Of a stretch of DNA of 45,552 bases, positions 17,987 through 27,500 are shown in pieces. Within the stretch, counting starts at the first letter, position 1. Every line of letters begins with the position of its first letter. The stretch comes from an uncultured Bacilli bacterium (GTDB lineage: Bacteria > Bacillota_I > Bacilli_A > RFN20 > CAG-449), in the NCBI GenBank assembly GCA_944332525.1, contig CALVKD010000028.1:1-45552 (forward strand), given 5' to 3'. Position numbers and translations under genes: made by a program. The notes beneath the pieces were generated by a model. That model saw only the letters and a program-made list of their open reading frames with translations. It did no database searches and was not told where the DNA came from.

Positions 17987-18811
17987 TTAAGCGTTTTCGA
18001 TGCTAATAATTTTTAATGTTTCTTCATCAACTGTAACCTTTTGAGCTACTGGTGCAGGCTGTCCTTCTTCATCTTGTGAAGCAACAACGAACATTGAATT
18101 AAACCAATAATTAATGGAAGAATCCTCAGCAAATGTAGTTTCAGCCATGTCAACGTGATCAATAGCCATTACTTTTGTTAATCCTTCATTTGAATCAAGA
18201 ACAATACTATTATCAACCATACTGACATATACAGTTGCACCATCTTGTACTTTTTCCATATAAGTAACACCATTAGCGTCCGACCAAATTGGATATCCAT
18301 CTGGATCAATTTCTTGTTCTGTTTCACTATAAACTACTTTTGAAGTGACACCTGCTGCTGCAGTTTCCTCACCAGGATATATTAATTTAAAACTATCGAG
18401 GTATGAAACATACATATCTGAAATAAACCAAAGACGAGATCCATCTGTTGGAACGTCTAAAGTATAAACTCCGGCTTCTGTAGAAGTATAAGTGCCCTTA
18501 AATGTAATTTTTAAATCAAAGCCAGTATCTTTAGCACCAGCTTGATATGCTTCTTTTACAAAAGTATAATTACCATTATCTAAAGTAAGAGAAACTTCAG
18601 TGATAGGGCTTTGAGTTCCTAATAACATTCCAGCATAGAGATGTGATGAAATATTACTAGCATACTCTTCGTTATAATAGTCTGAATCAAGATCAGAAGA
18701 AGCGCCACCGATATAAGTGACTGGTTGACTACCTCCTCCACATGCAACCAAAGTTGCAGCACCAGTTAAAAGAAGTACTGGTAAAATCATTAATTTGTGT
18801 GTCTTTTTCAT
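17987..18811 (-). CDS. Lipoprotein of unknown function in the GH3 operon
   Basis: 274 aa. A lipoprotein signal peptide ends in the lipobox LVAC (Cys24) followed by GGGSQP. The rest looks like a beta-rich extracellular domain. No family recognised. It begins the operon, about 64 nt downstream of a strong promoter, and the GH3 gene starts 14 nt after its stop. A glycan-binding partner of GH3 is a reasonable inference, since the second GH3 locus also begins with a lipoprotein. Confidence 0.82.
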   Translation of the reverse strand: MKKTHKLMILPVLLLTGAATLVACGGGSQPVTYIGGASSDLDSDYYNEEYASNISSHLYAGMLLGTQSPITEVSLTLDNGNYTFVKEAYQAGAKDTGFDLKITFKGTYTSTEAGVYTLDVPTDGSRLWFISDMYVSYLDSFKLIYPGEETAAAGVTSKVVYSETEQEIDPDGYPIWSDANGVTYMEKVQDGATVYVSMVDNSIVLDSNEGLTKVMAIDHVDMAETTFAEDSSINYWFNSMFVVASQDEEGQPAPVAQKVTVDEETLKIISIENA

Positions 18812-18874
18812 TTTAGTTACCCTCCGTTAAGTAAAATCTATTCTCAATACGAGTTATAGATACAAGACACAAAG

Positions 18875-18903
18875 ATTTTATTTTTTTACCATTTTTATGT
18901 CAA
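18875..18903 (-). promoter_or_regulatory. Strong sigma-A promoter of the lipoprotein-GH3 operon
   Basis: On the minus strand TTGACA (18898-18903) is followed after exactly 17 nt by TAAAAT (18875-18880). This is a near-consensus housekeeping promoter ~64 nt upstream of the lipoprotein start. Confidence 0.8.
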
Positions 18904-18910
18904 TCGAATA

Positions 18911-18924
18911 TGAAAGCCCTTTCA
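18911..18924. promoter_or_regulatory. Cre-like 14-bp palindrome just upstream of the -35 box
   Basis: TGAAAGCCCTTTCA differs at one central base from TGAAAGCGCTTTCA, a canonical CcpA (cre) site. It lies 7 nt upstream of the -35 hexamer, where CcpA sites usually activate. A LacI-family or other regulator could equally use it. No regulator gene is in the window. Confidence 0.4.
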
Positions 18925-18951
18925 GGTAAAATAGACAAAAACGCCTTTTTG

Positions 18952-18978
18952 TTACAAAAAAAGCGGATTACCCGCTTT
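18952..18978 (-). terminator. Terminator after the PfkB kinase gene
   Basis: AAGCGG pairs with CCGCTT around a 5-nt loop, followed on the minus strand by a run of T. It is 13 nt after the kinase stop and ends the lysine-transport/nitroreductase/kinase run before the GH3 promoter. Confidence 0.85.
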
Positions 18979-18990
18979 TAATTATTTTCT

Positions 18991-20019
18991 TTAAAAATCT
19001 ATTTTTTCTAAACAAATTAATTTTTCTTTATTATTGCTAAATCTAATTAACGCCTTTTGATTAATTAAGTCAAAACCAATAATTTGACAATTAGACCCAG
19101 AAACTTCGATTTCATATATATTATTAATAGAACTTTTTTTCTTAATTAATATTTCAAAAAATTTAATTAAATTTCTATTAGGAAAGGATTCTGCCCCTCC
19201 GGGATAAGCGGTACTTAAGGAAGATATTAAAACCGCTTCATCAATGCTTTCGTAGTCAGATATATTTTTTGCATTAACAAATGTATGCAAGTAGCTACCC
19301 ATCAAGGCATCACCTGCCCCAGTAGTGTCAACAATCGATGATAATTTCAAAGGATTACGCGATGTTAAAAGTTTATCGCCAATTGATAACTGAACAAGAT
19401 TTTTACCATCGGAACGCAAATAATAAATTTTTTTATCAATTTGATTTTCTAAAATGAAATCTTCATCGCCAGAATATTTAATTAAATCAAATTGTTTCAA
19501 AAACTTATGATAAATTCTTTTGGCATCTAAAACAGAATTAAATATCTGCGCGCGATAATTGACATCAAACGAAACTTTTATCCCCTTTTTATGAGCTTTT
19601 ATTAATAGCTGTCTTAAAAAATTACGTCCGTTTCCTTCCGAGAGAAGAAAAGATCCGACATGGATATGATTAGCTTTGTCAACAATTTCATCAATCGCAT
19701 TAAAATCTAAACACTGATCAACCTTATCTTCACGATGAAAGAAAAAATGTCTTTCTTTATTTTCAGTAAAAGTAACTTCGCTATAAGTTGTCTTTTTATT
19801 AGGTATTTGATCAATTTTTAAATAATCAAAATTTTGTTTTTTTGCAAAAGCGATGAGTTCCTTACCTAAATCATCATCGCCAACAACTCCATAGAAACCG
19901 ACTTCATCACCTAATTTTTTTAAAAAGGTCGCACAATTTAACGGTGCTCCTCCAGGATGATAGATAGTATTATCACCCTTAACAATATCCATTAATATTT
20001 CACCAATTACGATAACCAT
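18991..20019 (-). CDS. PfkB-family carbohydrate kinase (fructokinase-like)
   Basis: 342 aa. It phosphorylates a sugar with ATP. The N-terminal signature GGAPLNCATFLKKLGDEVGFYGVVGDDDLG (about residues 23-52) and the catalytic anion-hole motif DTTGAGDALMG (about 229-239) are intact. The fructokinase-type NCATFLKKLG and length favour fructose or a related hexose, but the substrate is not certain. An extra C-terminal segment of ~50 residues follows the kinase fold. It begins 2 nt after the nitroreductase stop. Confidence 0.88.
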   Translation of the reverse strand: MVIVIGEILMDIVKGDNTIYHPGGAPLNCATFLKKLGDEVGFYGVVGDDDLGKELIAFAKKQNFDYLKIDQIPNKKTTYSEVTFTENKERHFFFHREDKVDQCLDFNAIDEIVDKANHIHVGSFLLSEGNGRNFLRQLLIKAHKKGIKVSFDVNYRAQIFNSVLDAKRIYHKFLKQFDLIKYSGDEDFILENQIDKKIYYLRSDGKNLVQLSIGDKLLTSRNPLKLSSIVDTTGAGDALMGSYLHTFVNAKNISDYESIDEAVLISSLSTAYPGGAESFPNRNLIKFFEILIKKKSSINNIYEIEVSGSNCQIIGFDLINQKALIRFSNNKEKLICLEKIDF

Positions 20020-20021
20020 AA

Positions 20022-20540
20022 TTAAAATTTATAAATATAATCATTCTTTCTTGGTTTCGCAGCGACTGCTCCATCAGGATAACCAATAGCTAATGCTCCA
20101 ACACCGGTATAATTGCCTTCAATTCCCCATTTATGCAATAAAGATTTACCTTTTTCCGAATCAAACATTTCTTTTTCTCTATGTATCCAGCAACTACCAA
20201 GTCCGAGTGAATGAGCAGCTAACATCATATTTTCTAGTACGCAAGAGCCATCCTCAACTTTAGTATGGACATCACTAGATGCTAAAACTAAGGCAATCAC
20301 ATCTGCTCCATAATATGGATCTCCATTGATACCCATAATTTCTGCATTCATTTCTCTAAGAGTCTTTTTATCTTCTGGATTTCTCACAGCAATAATTATT
20401 GGTGATTGTCTACCTCTACCTGTAGGAGCATAGGTTCCCGCTTCTAAGATTAAATCTAGTTTATCTTCTTCCACTGGCTTATTTAAAAATTTTCTAACGC
20501 TTCTTCTAGTTAAAATATTATCAATAACTGCATTTTTCAT
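20022..20540 (-). CDS. Nitroreductase-family flavoprotein
   Basis: 172 aa. The N-terminus carries the FMN-contact motif TRRSVRKF (about 11-18) and the APTGRGRQSP segment. GLGSCWIHREKE (about 115-126) and GVGALAIGYPDG near the C-terminus are typical. Members reduce nitro compounds, quinones or flavins with NAD(P)H. The physiological substrate is unknown. A ribosome binding site (AAAGGAG) precedes the ATG. Possibly cotranscribed with the lysine importer upstream. Confidence 0.9.
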   Translation of the reverse strand: MKNAVIDNILTRRSVRKFLNKPVEEDKLDLILEAGTYAPTGRGRQSPIIIAVRNPEDKKTLREMNAEIMGINGDPYYGADVIALVLASSDVHTKVEDGSCVLENMMLAAHSLGLGSCWIHREKEMFDSEKGKSLLHKWGIEGNYTGVGALAIGYPDGAVAAKPRKNDYIYKF

Positions 20541-20589
20541 AAATTATCATCTCCTTTCTAATATTCTATTACAAACAAAGGAACATGAT

Positions 20590-21432
20590 TTATTTTTCTT
20601 TTTCAATCTTTAGGAATTGTCTTAATTTCTCGCTTTGAGGATTATTAAAAATATGTTCTGGTGTTCCCTCCTCAACAACTTCTCCGTCTTCCATAAATAT
20701 GACATGATTAGAAACGTTTCTAGCAAAATCCATCTCATGGGTAACCACAATCATAGTAATACCTTCAGAAGCAAGTTTTTTCATAACATCTAAAACTTCT
20801 TTCACCATCACTGGGTCTAAAGCTGATGTTGGTTCATCAAATAAAATAATACTCGGATTCATCGCAAGAGCACGTGCAATAGCAACTCTTTGCTTTTGTC
20901 CTCCAGAAATTTGATTTATCGAAAAAGTAGCACGCTCTTCTAGTCCAACTTCTTTAAGACATTTCATAGCGATTTCTTCTGCCTCTTTCTTGCTTCTTTT
21001 TAAAATTTTTCTTTGAGCAAAAACAACATTTTGTAAAACGTTCATATTATTAAACAGATTAAATGATTGAAACACCATAATCATATCTCTGCGAATTTGA
21101 TTAATATTTCGCGTTTTAATTTCTTTAAGTTTTTGTTTAGCCTTTTTAACATTTTCCGCATCTTTAGATGTTTTTATTAATTCTTTTAACTCTTTTATTT
21201 GTTGATCTCTAGTTTCTTTATTAACTCCGATACCTTGAAAATAAATATTTCCTCCAGATGGGATTTCTAATAAATTAAGGCACCTAAGAAATGTCGATTT
21301 TCCAGACCCAGAAGGACCAATAATTGAAACAATATCACCTTTATAAACATCTAAAGAAATATCTTTTAAAACAGAAGTAGTATCAAAGTCTTTTTTCAAA
21401 TGTTCAACATGCAACAATAACTCTTTATTCAT
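20590..21432 (-). CDS. Lysine (amino acid) ABC transporter, ATP-binding protein
   Basis: 280 aa. Walker [10 protein letters not shown] (about 37-45), Q-loop MVFQSFN (about 119), signature ISGGQKQR (about 164), Walker [13 protein letters not shown] (about 185-196) and the H-loop [11 protein letters not shown] are all present, placing it with GlnQ/HisP-type polar amino acid ATPases. A lysine-rich insertion of about 35 residues between Walker A and the Q-loop makes it longer than the usual ~245 aa. It begins 3 nt after the permease stop. The lysine riboswitch upstream assigns the substrate. Confidence 0.93.
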   Translation of the reverse strand: MNKELLLHVEHLKKDFDTTSVLKDISLDVYKGDIVSIIGPSGSGKSTFLRCLNLLEIPSGGNIYFQGIGVNKETRDQQIKELKELIKTSKDAENVKKAKQKLKEIKTRNINQIRRDMIMVFQSFNLFNNMNVLQNVVFAQRKILKRSKKEAEEIAMKCLKEVGLEERATFSINQISGGQKQRVAIARALAMNPSIILFDEPTSALDPVMVKEVLDVMKKLASEGITMIVVTHEMDFARNVSNHVIFMEDGEVVEEGTPEHIFNNPQSEKLRQFLKIEKEK

Positions 21433-21435
21433 GCT

Positions 21436-23124
21436 CTATACCCTTCCTTTCTGAAAATGTCTACTTAGAAAAAATGGTCTTTTAATAATTTTTTCTTTAT
21501 TCATTTTCATTTCAATCAACTTAAATATCAACGAGAAGATAAATGTTAAAAGTAAATATATAACCGCGGTGATAATATAAACGCCAATAGCGTTATATGT
21601 ATTATTAATAATAATTCTTGACCATCCATATAACTCTGTTAAACCAATAACATTTAAAACCGAACTATCTTTAATATTGACAATAAATTCATTTCCAATC
21701 GACAGCAAAGAATTTTTCAGCGCTTGAGGTAAAATAATGGATTTCATAGTTTGAAAATGGGTTAATCCAAGGCTTCTACCACCTTCGAGCTGACCTTTAT
21801 CAACTGAAGATATTCCTCCGCGAATAATCTCTCCAATATAAGCTCCAGTATTTAAAATAATAACAATACATCCGCAATAGAAATATCCGTTAAAAATAAC
21901 ATTATTACCCATATTCACCCAATCAACAGGTATTATTAATGGTATGGCTAAAAAGAAGATCATGCCCTGAATCATCATTGGAGTCCCGCGGAAAATCAAA
22001 ATATAAATATAGGCAATTGCATTAGCTATTTTCTTACAAATTTTAATAAAAATATTATCATTTTGTGAAATAGTTAAGGTTCGACAAACACCTAAAAGTA
22101 AACCGATAATTACCCCTCCAATAGTGCCAGCGATAGCTAAAAATAACGTCGTCGCTATCCCATACCCAAACTGAAGAGAATACTCATTAATAATGTCAAA
22201 AACACTATTTGAAGAAGCTTCACCTTCAATTGCCGCCCACGGCAAAAGAGCATCCCATTCCATTTTTTGAACAAGCAATGTCATGTTTAATTCTTCAGCG
22301 ATTATTTTAGCTATTTCAATATCATAGCCTTCAACATATTGATTAGATAATCCTGAAATTGGATAAGTATAATTATTAGGAGAAGTCTCTGTCCAATTAA
22401 AAGAAGGATAATTGCATTCTAACCCGACAATAATAGTTCCATTACTTCCAACAATTTCACTTTGAATATTATCGATTGGCTCATTATTGTTTGAATTAAA
22501 TGCAACCATTTCCGTCATGATTTCATTTCGCTTTTCTGCAGATATATTAGCTAAAACAGAATTAACAGATTCTTTGAACTCATCGTTTCCTTTTCCAATA
22601 CCAATAGATACTTTTAATTCGTTAAGCAAATCGCCAAGAATATTTTTATCAATGTGGATTAACATTAAATCAGCATTTCCACCGACATAAGATTGAGCAA
22701 CAGGTAATTCAGCAGTAAAGCCAAATGCTGCGCCATTAGTAACATTAAGCGCTGCCGTAGTAAACGAATCAACAGCATTCATTTTCTTAGCATTGAACTT
22801 TTCTACAAAGACATCAATCATGTCATAAGTTATAGTACCTGTTTGCGAAATTAGATTTTGACCATTTAAAATACTTGTTAGTTCTTCTTCGCTATAGATA
22901 TGCTCATCGCTTAAAGAACTATCTTTTCTTACTACTAATACTAATTCGCTTTCATAATAATAATCAGTAAAATCAATTGATTCTCTTCTTTCCTCTGTAT
23001 CCGTCATACCGGCGATAATTAAGCGATAGGTTTGATCACTTGAATCACCGCATGAAGCAAGAAACAAACAAGAAGTGAACATCATAAAGAAACAAATAAA
23101 AAATTTAATTGCTCTGCTTTTCAT
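21436..23124 (-). CDS. Fused lysine-binding protein/permease; binding domain apparently circularly permuted
   Basis: 562 aa. It has a lipoprotein signal (LASC, Cys25), then about residues 33-225, which begin with IIAGMTDTEERR. That motif normally sits in the middle of a type II amino acid-binding protein, and this segment runs on to the domain's usual end. Residues ~228-305 (IVGLECNYPSFNW to WDALLPW) match the usual beginning of the same domain and stop where the first segment would continue. A permease domain (about 310-562) with the conserved EIIRGGISSVDKGQLEG loop follows. The ATG at 23124 has the site GGGAGG; an upstream ATG (23187) lies within the riboswitch leader. Substrate assignment rests on the lysine riboswitch. 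Confidence 0.88.
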   Translation of the reverse strand: MKSRAIKFFICFFMMFTSCLFLASCGDSSDQTYRLIIAGMTDTEERRESIDFTDYYYESELVLVVRKDSSLSDEHIYSEEELTSILNGQNLISQTGTITYDMIDVFVEKFNAKKMNAVDSFTTAALNVTNGAAFGFTAELPVAQSYVGGNADLMLIHIDKNILGDLLNELKVSIGIGKGNDEFKESVNSVLANISAEKRNEIMTEMVAFNSNNNEPIDNIQSEIVGSNGTIIVGLECNYPSFNWTETSPNNYTYPISGLSNQYVEGYDIEIAKIIAEELNMTLLVQKMEWDALLPWAAIEGEASSNSVFDIINEYSLQFGYGIATTLFLAIAGTIGGVIIGLLLGVCRTLTISQNDNIFIKICKKIANAIAYIYILIFRGTPMMIQGMIFFLAIPLIIPVDWVNMGNNVIFNGYFYCGCIVIILNTGAYIGEIIRGGISSVDKGQLEGGRSLGLTHFQTMKSIILPQALKNSLLSIGNEFIVNIKDSSVLNVIGLTELYGWSRIIINNTYNAIGVYIITAVIYLLLTFIFSLIFKLIEMKMNKEKIIKRPFFLSRHFQKGRV

Positions 23125-23136
23125 GTAAGCCTCCCT

Positions 23137-23167
23137 AAAATAAAAGATTGCATCATTACCGATGCAA
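23137..23167 (-). terminator. Riboswitch-controlled terminator of the lysine importer
   Basis: TTGCATC pairs with GATGCAA around a 6-nt loop, followed on the minus strand by TCTTTTATTTT. It lies between the lysine aptamer and the ribosome binding site, as expected for an OFF switch. Confidence 0.85.
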
Positions 23168-23190
23168 CCCTGAAAAAGTAAGCTCACACC

Positions 23191-23346
23191 GATAGCGCCT
23201 CTAGAAGAATTTCTAGGAGTCTATAGGGATATTGTCCCATAGCCCAATCAATGCTTATGCCTAAACATTGTTTCGGCAGCCTTGCCTTTCACTTGTTTCA
23301 TTAGATGCCTCTTCCGCAAGTTACTCTTATAGGCTGCGCCTCTATC
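23191..23346 (-). ncRNA. Lysine riboswitch (L-box)
   Basis: Read on the minus strand, GATAGAGGCGC pairs with GCGCTATC to close P1. Conserved L-box core segments lie between them: AAGAGTAACTTGCGGAAG, GTGAAAGGCAAGGCTGCCGAA and GGGCTATGGGA. Lysine binding should stabilise the aptamer and favour the terminator at 23137-23167, shutting off the importer when lysine is plentiful. It defines the substrate of the downstream ABC system. Confidence 0.93.
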
Positions 23347-23359
23347 AATCTTTGTAAAT

Positions 23360-23388
23360 AAAATATCGGTTTACGCTTTCTATGTCAA
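23360..23388 (-). promoter_or_regulatory. Promoter of the lysine riboswitch operon
   Basis: A consensus TTGACA (23383-23388), a 17-nt spacer and TATTTT (23360-23365) on the minus strand place the start site a few bases upstream of the riboswitch P1 stem. Confidence 0.78.
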
Positions 23389-23405
23389 CTGAAAAATATC
23401 TTTTT

Positions 23406-24140
23406 TTAAATCTTATAAAACACTTTTCCCAAACTATCTTTAATTAATAAATTAGCTCGATAATCAAAATGTGTTGCTTGAGCATTTATCAAAACCAGTT
23501 TATCGCCTTGATAAAAATCCACAAGTGATGCGGCAGGATAAACCGTCAAAGACGTTCCTCCAACAATGAGCATATCGCATGAAGCTATTAAATAAATTGC
23601 TTCACGTAAGAGAAAATTACTAAGCGATTCTCCGTACATAACCACATCTGGCCGAATAAATCCGCCGCAAGAGCAATAAGGAATACCCTCTTGCGACATA
23701 ATCTCTTCGTATGAATATTTTTTATGACATTTAACGCAGTAATAACGATGCGCATTGCCATGGAGTTGATACACGTTTTTAGATCCTGCTAACTGATGAA
23801 GATTATCAATATTTTGAGTAATGATGGCTTTAACTTTACCTTCTTTTTCAAGTTCAGCCAAACGATAATGGGTAATATTTGGTTTAACCTCACTATTTTT
23901 ATTAAATTGGCGAAAAAATTCATAAAATTCTTTAGGATGTGAAAAAAGAAAATCATGCGATAAAATCGTCTCAACTGGTATATCTCTTTTCTGTTTATAA
24001 AGGCCGTTATCACCGCGAAAATCTGGTATGCCACTTTCCGTTGATACTCCGGCTCCTCCTAAAAAAATAATATTATTAGAACTTTTAATCCATGTTTTTA
24101 AGATTTCTGTTTTTTCATCAAATGATTTGTCTTCAATCAT
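23406..24140 (-). CDS. cobB: Sir2-family NAD-dependent protein deacylase
   Basis: 244 aa. The NAD-binding motif GAGVSTESGIPDFRG (about 29-43), QNIDNLHQLAG (about 108-118) and the catalytic His in LHGNAH (about 126) are present. The zinc module is CVKCHKKY...YCSCGG. It removes acyl groups from lysines with NAD, giving nicotinamide. Length and zinc ligands are normal. It follows the 91-aa gene after a terminator. Confidence 0.94.
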   Translation of the reverse strand: MIEDKSFDEKTEILKTWIKSSNNIIFLGGAGVSTESGIPDFRGDNGLYKQKRDIPVETILSHDFLFSHPKEFYEFFRQFNKNSEVKPNITHYRLAELEKEGKVKAIITQNIDNLHQLAGSKNVYQLHGNAHRYYCVKCHKKYSYEEIMSQEGIPYCSCGGFIRPDVVMYGESLSNFLLREAIYLIASCDMLIVGGTSLTVYPAASLVDFYQGDKLVLINAQATHFDYRANLLIKDSLGKVFYKI

Positions 24141-24167
24141 AATTATAACCTCTTTTATGAATATTAT

Positions 24168-24197
24168 AAATTAAAGCAGGGATGACCTTCCCTGCTT
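24168..24197 (-). terminator. Terminator after the 91-aa protein gene
   Basis: AAGCAGGG pairs with CCCTGCTT around an 8-nt loop, with a T-rich tract on the minus strand. It starts 4 nt past the stop at 24201. Confidence 0.83.
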
Positions 24198-24200
24198 AGA

Positions 24201-24476
24201 TTATTTTTCCATTTGATAATTTAAATACTCAATATCCAAATCATCGGCATGACTAGAAATTTCATCAAAAGCTTCTTTTAATAATCTTTTGGTTTCATCA
24301 TATTTTTTTTCATCAAGCTTACCGCTTTTTTTGCTATATTCAACAGCCGCGGCTAAAAAGGCAAAAGCCATCAACAAATCTTTTACATCTTTTTTGTCTT
24401 TCAATGGTTTAAATGATGTATCTTTGTGTATTTCCTTTAAGATACTAATACAATTATTACTAACTTGATAACCCAT
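24201..24476 (-). CDS. 91-aa soluble helical protein, unknown function
   Basis: 91 aa, predicted mostly helical, with no signal or membrane segment (MGYQVSNNCISILKEIHK...). AFAFLAAAVEYSKKSGKLDEK forms a clear amphipathic helix. Family not recognised. It has its own promoter (24508-24536), ribosome binding site (AAAGGAG) and terminator, so it is an independent gene. Confidence 0.75.
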   Translation of the reverse strand: MGYQVSNNCISILKEIHKDTSFKPLKDKKDVKDLLMAFAFLAAAVEYSKKSGKLDEKKYDETKRLLKEAFDEISSHADDLDIEYLNYQMEK

Positions 24477-24507
24477 AATTATTAATTATTCTCCTTTAAT
24501 TGATTTA

Positions 24508-24536
24508 ATCGTATCGAATAATTAACAACTTGACAA
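24508..24536 (-). promoter_or_regulatory. Promoter of the 91-aa protein gene
   Basis: TTGTCA (24531-24536), 17 nt, then TACGAT (24508-24513) on the minus strand, 32 nt upstream of the start codon. Confidence 0.55.
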
Positions 24537-24540
24537 CATA

Positions 24541-24574
24541 TTAAAATAAAGAGATCTTGTTGTTTGATCTCTTT
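24541..24574 (-). terminator. Terminator of the second GH3 operon
   Basis: AAAGAGATC/GATCTCTTT, a perfect 9-bp stem with a 9-nt loop, is followed by ATTTTAA on the minus strand 14 nt after the GH3 stop. The other strand also has a T-run. Confidence 0.85.
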
Positions 24575-24587
24575 ATTTTTTAATTAG

Positions 24588-27500
24588 TTATTTTTCATTA
24601 CTTTTTTTTATTCTATTTTCCAATGAAGCAATTATTTTATTTTTTTCTTCCAATTGATTTTGCAAAGATTTTATTTCTTCTTCAAGTTGTTTTTTGTTCT
24701 TTTGCTTAGGTTTTACTATTACTGGTTTATCATCAACTACAATTCCATTATCTGTTACCTTTTTTCTCTTAGGAATGTAGGTCCAAACAAATAGAAATAC
24801 TGGCAATCCGAAGAAAATAATATTTAATAAGACAACTAAGATAACCCACCAGTTAAATCCTTTGGTAATTGCTTTTGGATCAGAAATTTCAACACTATAT
24901 TCATTATCAACTTCTTCAGTCTTTGCGCGGTAATAGGTATTGCACATTGTATAAACCATAGACTTAGCAGATGAACGTGCAAGATTCATATCTACTGTAT
25001 CAGAAGTTGAAATTGTACCATATTTTCCCGCTTGACCATAGTTTGGATTTAATTGCAAATTCAATCCAGCTCTAATACCATTTCTTAATACCATGTTAGA
25101 ATCATCACCGCTATCATAATCAGTAACAACGACACCCTTAAATCCGAATTCTGTGCGTAAGATACCATCTATCATTGCTTGATTAGATCCTGACCAAGTA
25201 GCACCAATTTTATTAAATGATACCATGACAGCATTAGCACCGCCTTTTTTAATGGCAATTTCAAATGGTTTAAGATAATTTTCTCTAAGATTTTGCTCTG
25301 TGCACCAAACTCTTTGATTTGTCCAAGGTGAGGAATCATATAAAGCTAAGTGTTTAATATAAGAATAAACTCCATTAGAAGCTGCTCCTTTAATGAAACT
25401 AGCAGCTAAATAGCCACTTAAAACGCCATCTTCACTATAGTATTCGTAATTTCTTCCATTTAATGCTTCTCTATGGAGATTTACACCTGGAGCATAAATG
25501 CCACTAATACCAAAGTTTTGACCATCCATACCGATAATTTGACCAGCTTGTGAGAGCAATTCTTTATTCCAAGTTTGACCAGTAAGATTTTCGCATGGCA
25601 AAGCAGTCATATTTGAACCAGGAGTATTTGGAGAAAGATTTGTCCTATTAAAACCTGAAGGACCATCGTATTCAAGATTCACTGGTTTCCCAATACTTTC
25701 AGCAGCACGAGAACCATAACCACCATCTTCAACTAATCTCTTAAGTTCTGTAGGTGTTAGTTGATTTAAAAAGTCATCCCAAATCGAATCATTATAATTG
25801 GCTGGGTTGCCTAATTGCATCATTAATTCATCATTATATTTTAATTTTGCACCTTCTTTTTCACCAGTAAATTCTTCATAACTAGCAAAGCTTCCATCAT
25901 CTTTTGTTACTAAACGTAAATTGCTTTCAACACCAGTAACTGGCATATTCTCAAAAACGTAATCATCATAATAATAAATTGAATATGCCGACATAACAGC
26001 TGATGATGGTGCTTCTTCTCTCTCACGCGGCATCGTAGCTTCAAAATTACTTCTTGATAAATATGTCCAATCAACATCTAATGATGAACCATCTAATGGA
26101 CATTCACCATAAGCTGTATAGCCGGTAAATCTATTTTTAATTCTGCCACCAGATACTGGATCTTTACGATAACGGAAAGCAACATCATCGACAGTATATG
26201 TTAACGTATTATTTTCCATTTCTTTCAAATGATGAGAATCAGTCATTAACTTCAATTGATATTCACCAATATCGACTTCCCAACCTGTCATACCATTATC
26301 ATTTTTATCATAACAATCGTAAGAAGCTAAATCATATGGTTTCACTGTGAATGAAATAACAGAAGATTGTCCTGGTTCTAGTAAAGGAGTTTTACCAAAA
26401 TCAAGTAAATTGACTTCAGCTTTTTCAATTTGTCCATCATAATACGGAGCAGTATAATAGAGTTCTACAACATCTTTACCAGCTACTGCACCGGTATTAG
26501 TAACACGAACATCAAATTTTATTTCAGAAGTACTAGTTAGTGCACTATTTTCTGGTAAGCTAAGATTTTCAACTTCCCAAGAGAAAGAAGTATAACTTAA
26601 TCCATGACCGAAAGGATATTGAACAACAGCATCATATCCATTTTTTTCATATGGAGTACCACCAAATTTGACTTTATTATCAAAATAACCCTCTGCATCA
26701 GCAGTTTCATAAAATTTATATCCTAAATAAATATCTTCAGCATACACAATATCATTTGATAATGGATTTACACGGCTTATTTCGTTTTCCTTAGGATCAT
26801 ACAAAACTGTATCAGCTAATTTTCCGCTAGGATTGACCTCGCCTGTTAAAATTTTACCAATAGCAGTCGCACCAGATTGTCCCATATATCCAACGTTCAT
26901 TGCAGCTCCAATTTTACCATATGTTGCTTCGTCATCGATGAAGCTCATATCCATAATTGAACCGGTATTAAAGACAACGATAACATTATCGAAATTACTT
27001 GTAACCATTTTAATCAATGATATTTCTTCAGTTGAAATTTCATTGAATGATCGTGTTTCATCTGTAGGTAAATCATGTTTATATTGAACATCATATAATC
27101 TTCCAATATATTCACCGCTGTAACGCGATAATACTATTACTGCAGTATCTGAGAATGTACGAGCCCGGCCAACAACATCATCTGGAAATGCTGTTGCAGT
27201 AACAGGCTCCTTTAATTTTGTGCTGTAACGATTATTCCAATTGCTTGTTTCACCCCAGTCAGCATCTTCATCAGTACACCAGTCTTCATAGATTTTTATT
27301 ATTTCTTCGTTGTATTCAAATCCTGCTTCTTTTAACCCTTCCAAAAATGTAACTTTATTATCTGGGTAAATATATGATCTGCCTGAACCATTACCAGTAT
27401 AAAGGAACCCGGAATCAGTAGCACCCCAACCAAAGACATTTATCTTTCTTTTATCATTGGCTAAAGGAAGCGTTGGTTTACCTTCCTTATTTAAGTCGTT

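Noticed and set aside
23125-23187. N-terminal extension of the lysine transporter up to an ATG at 23187
   Set aside because: The extension overlaps the riboswitch terminator; the ATG at 23124 has a clear GGGAGG site and begins a lipoprotein signal peptide.
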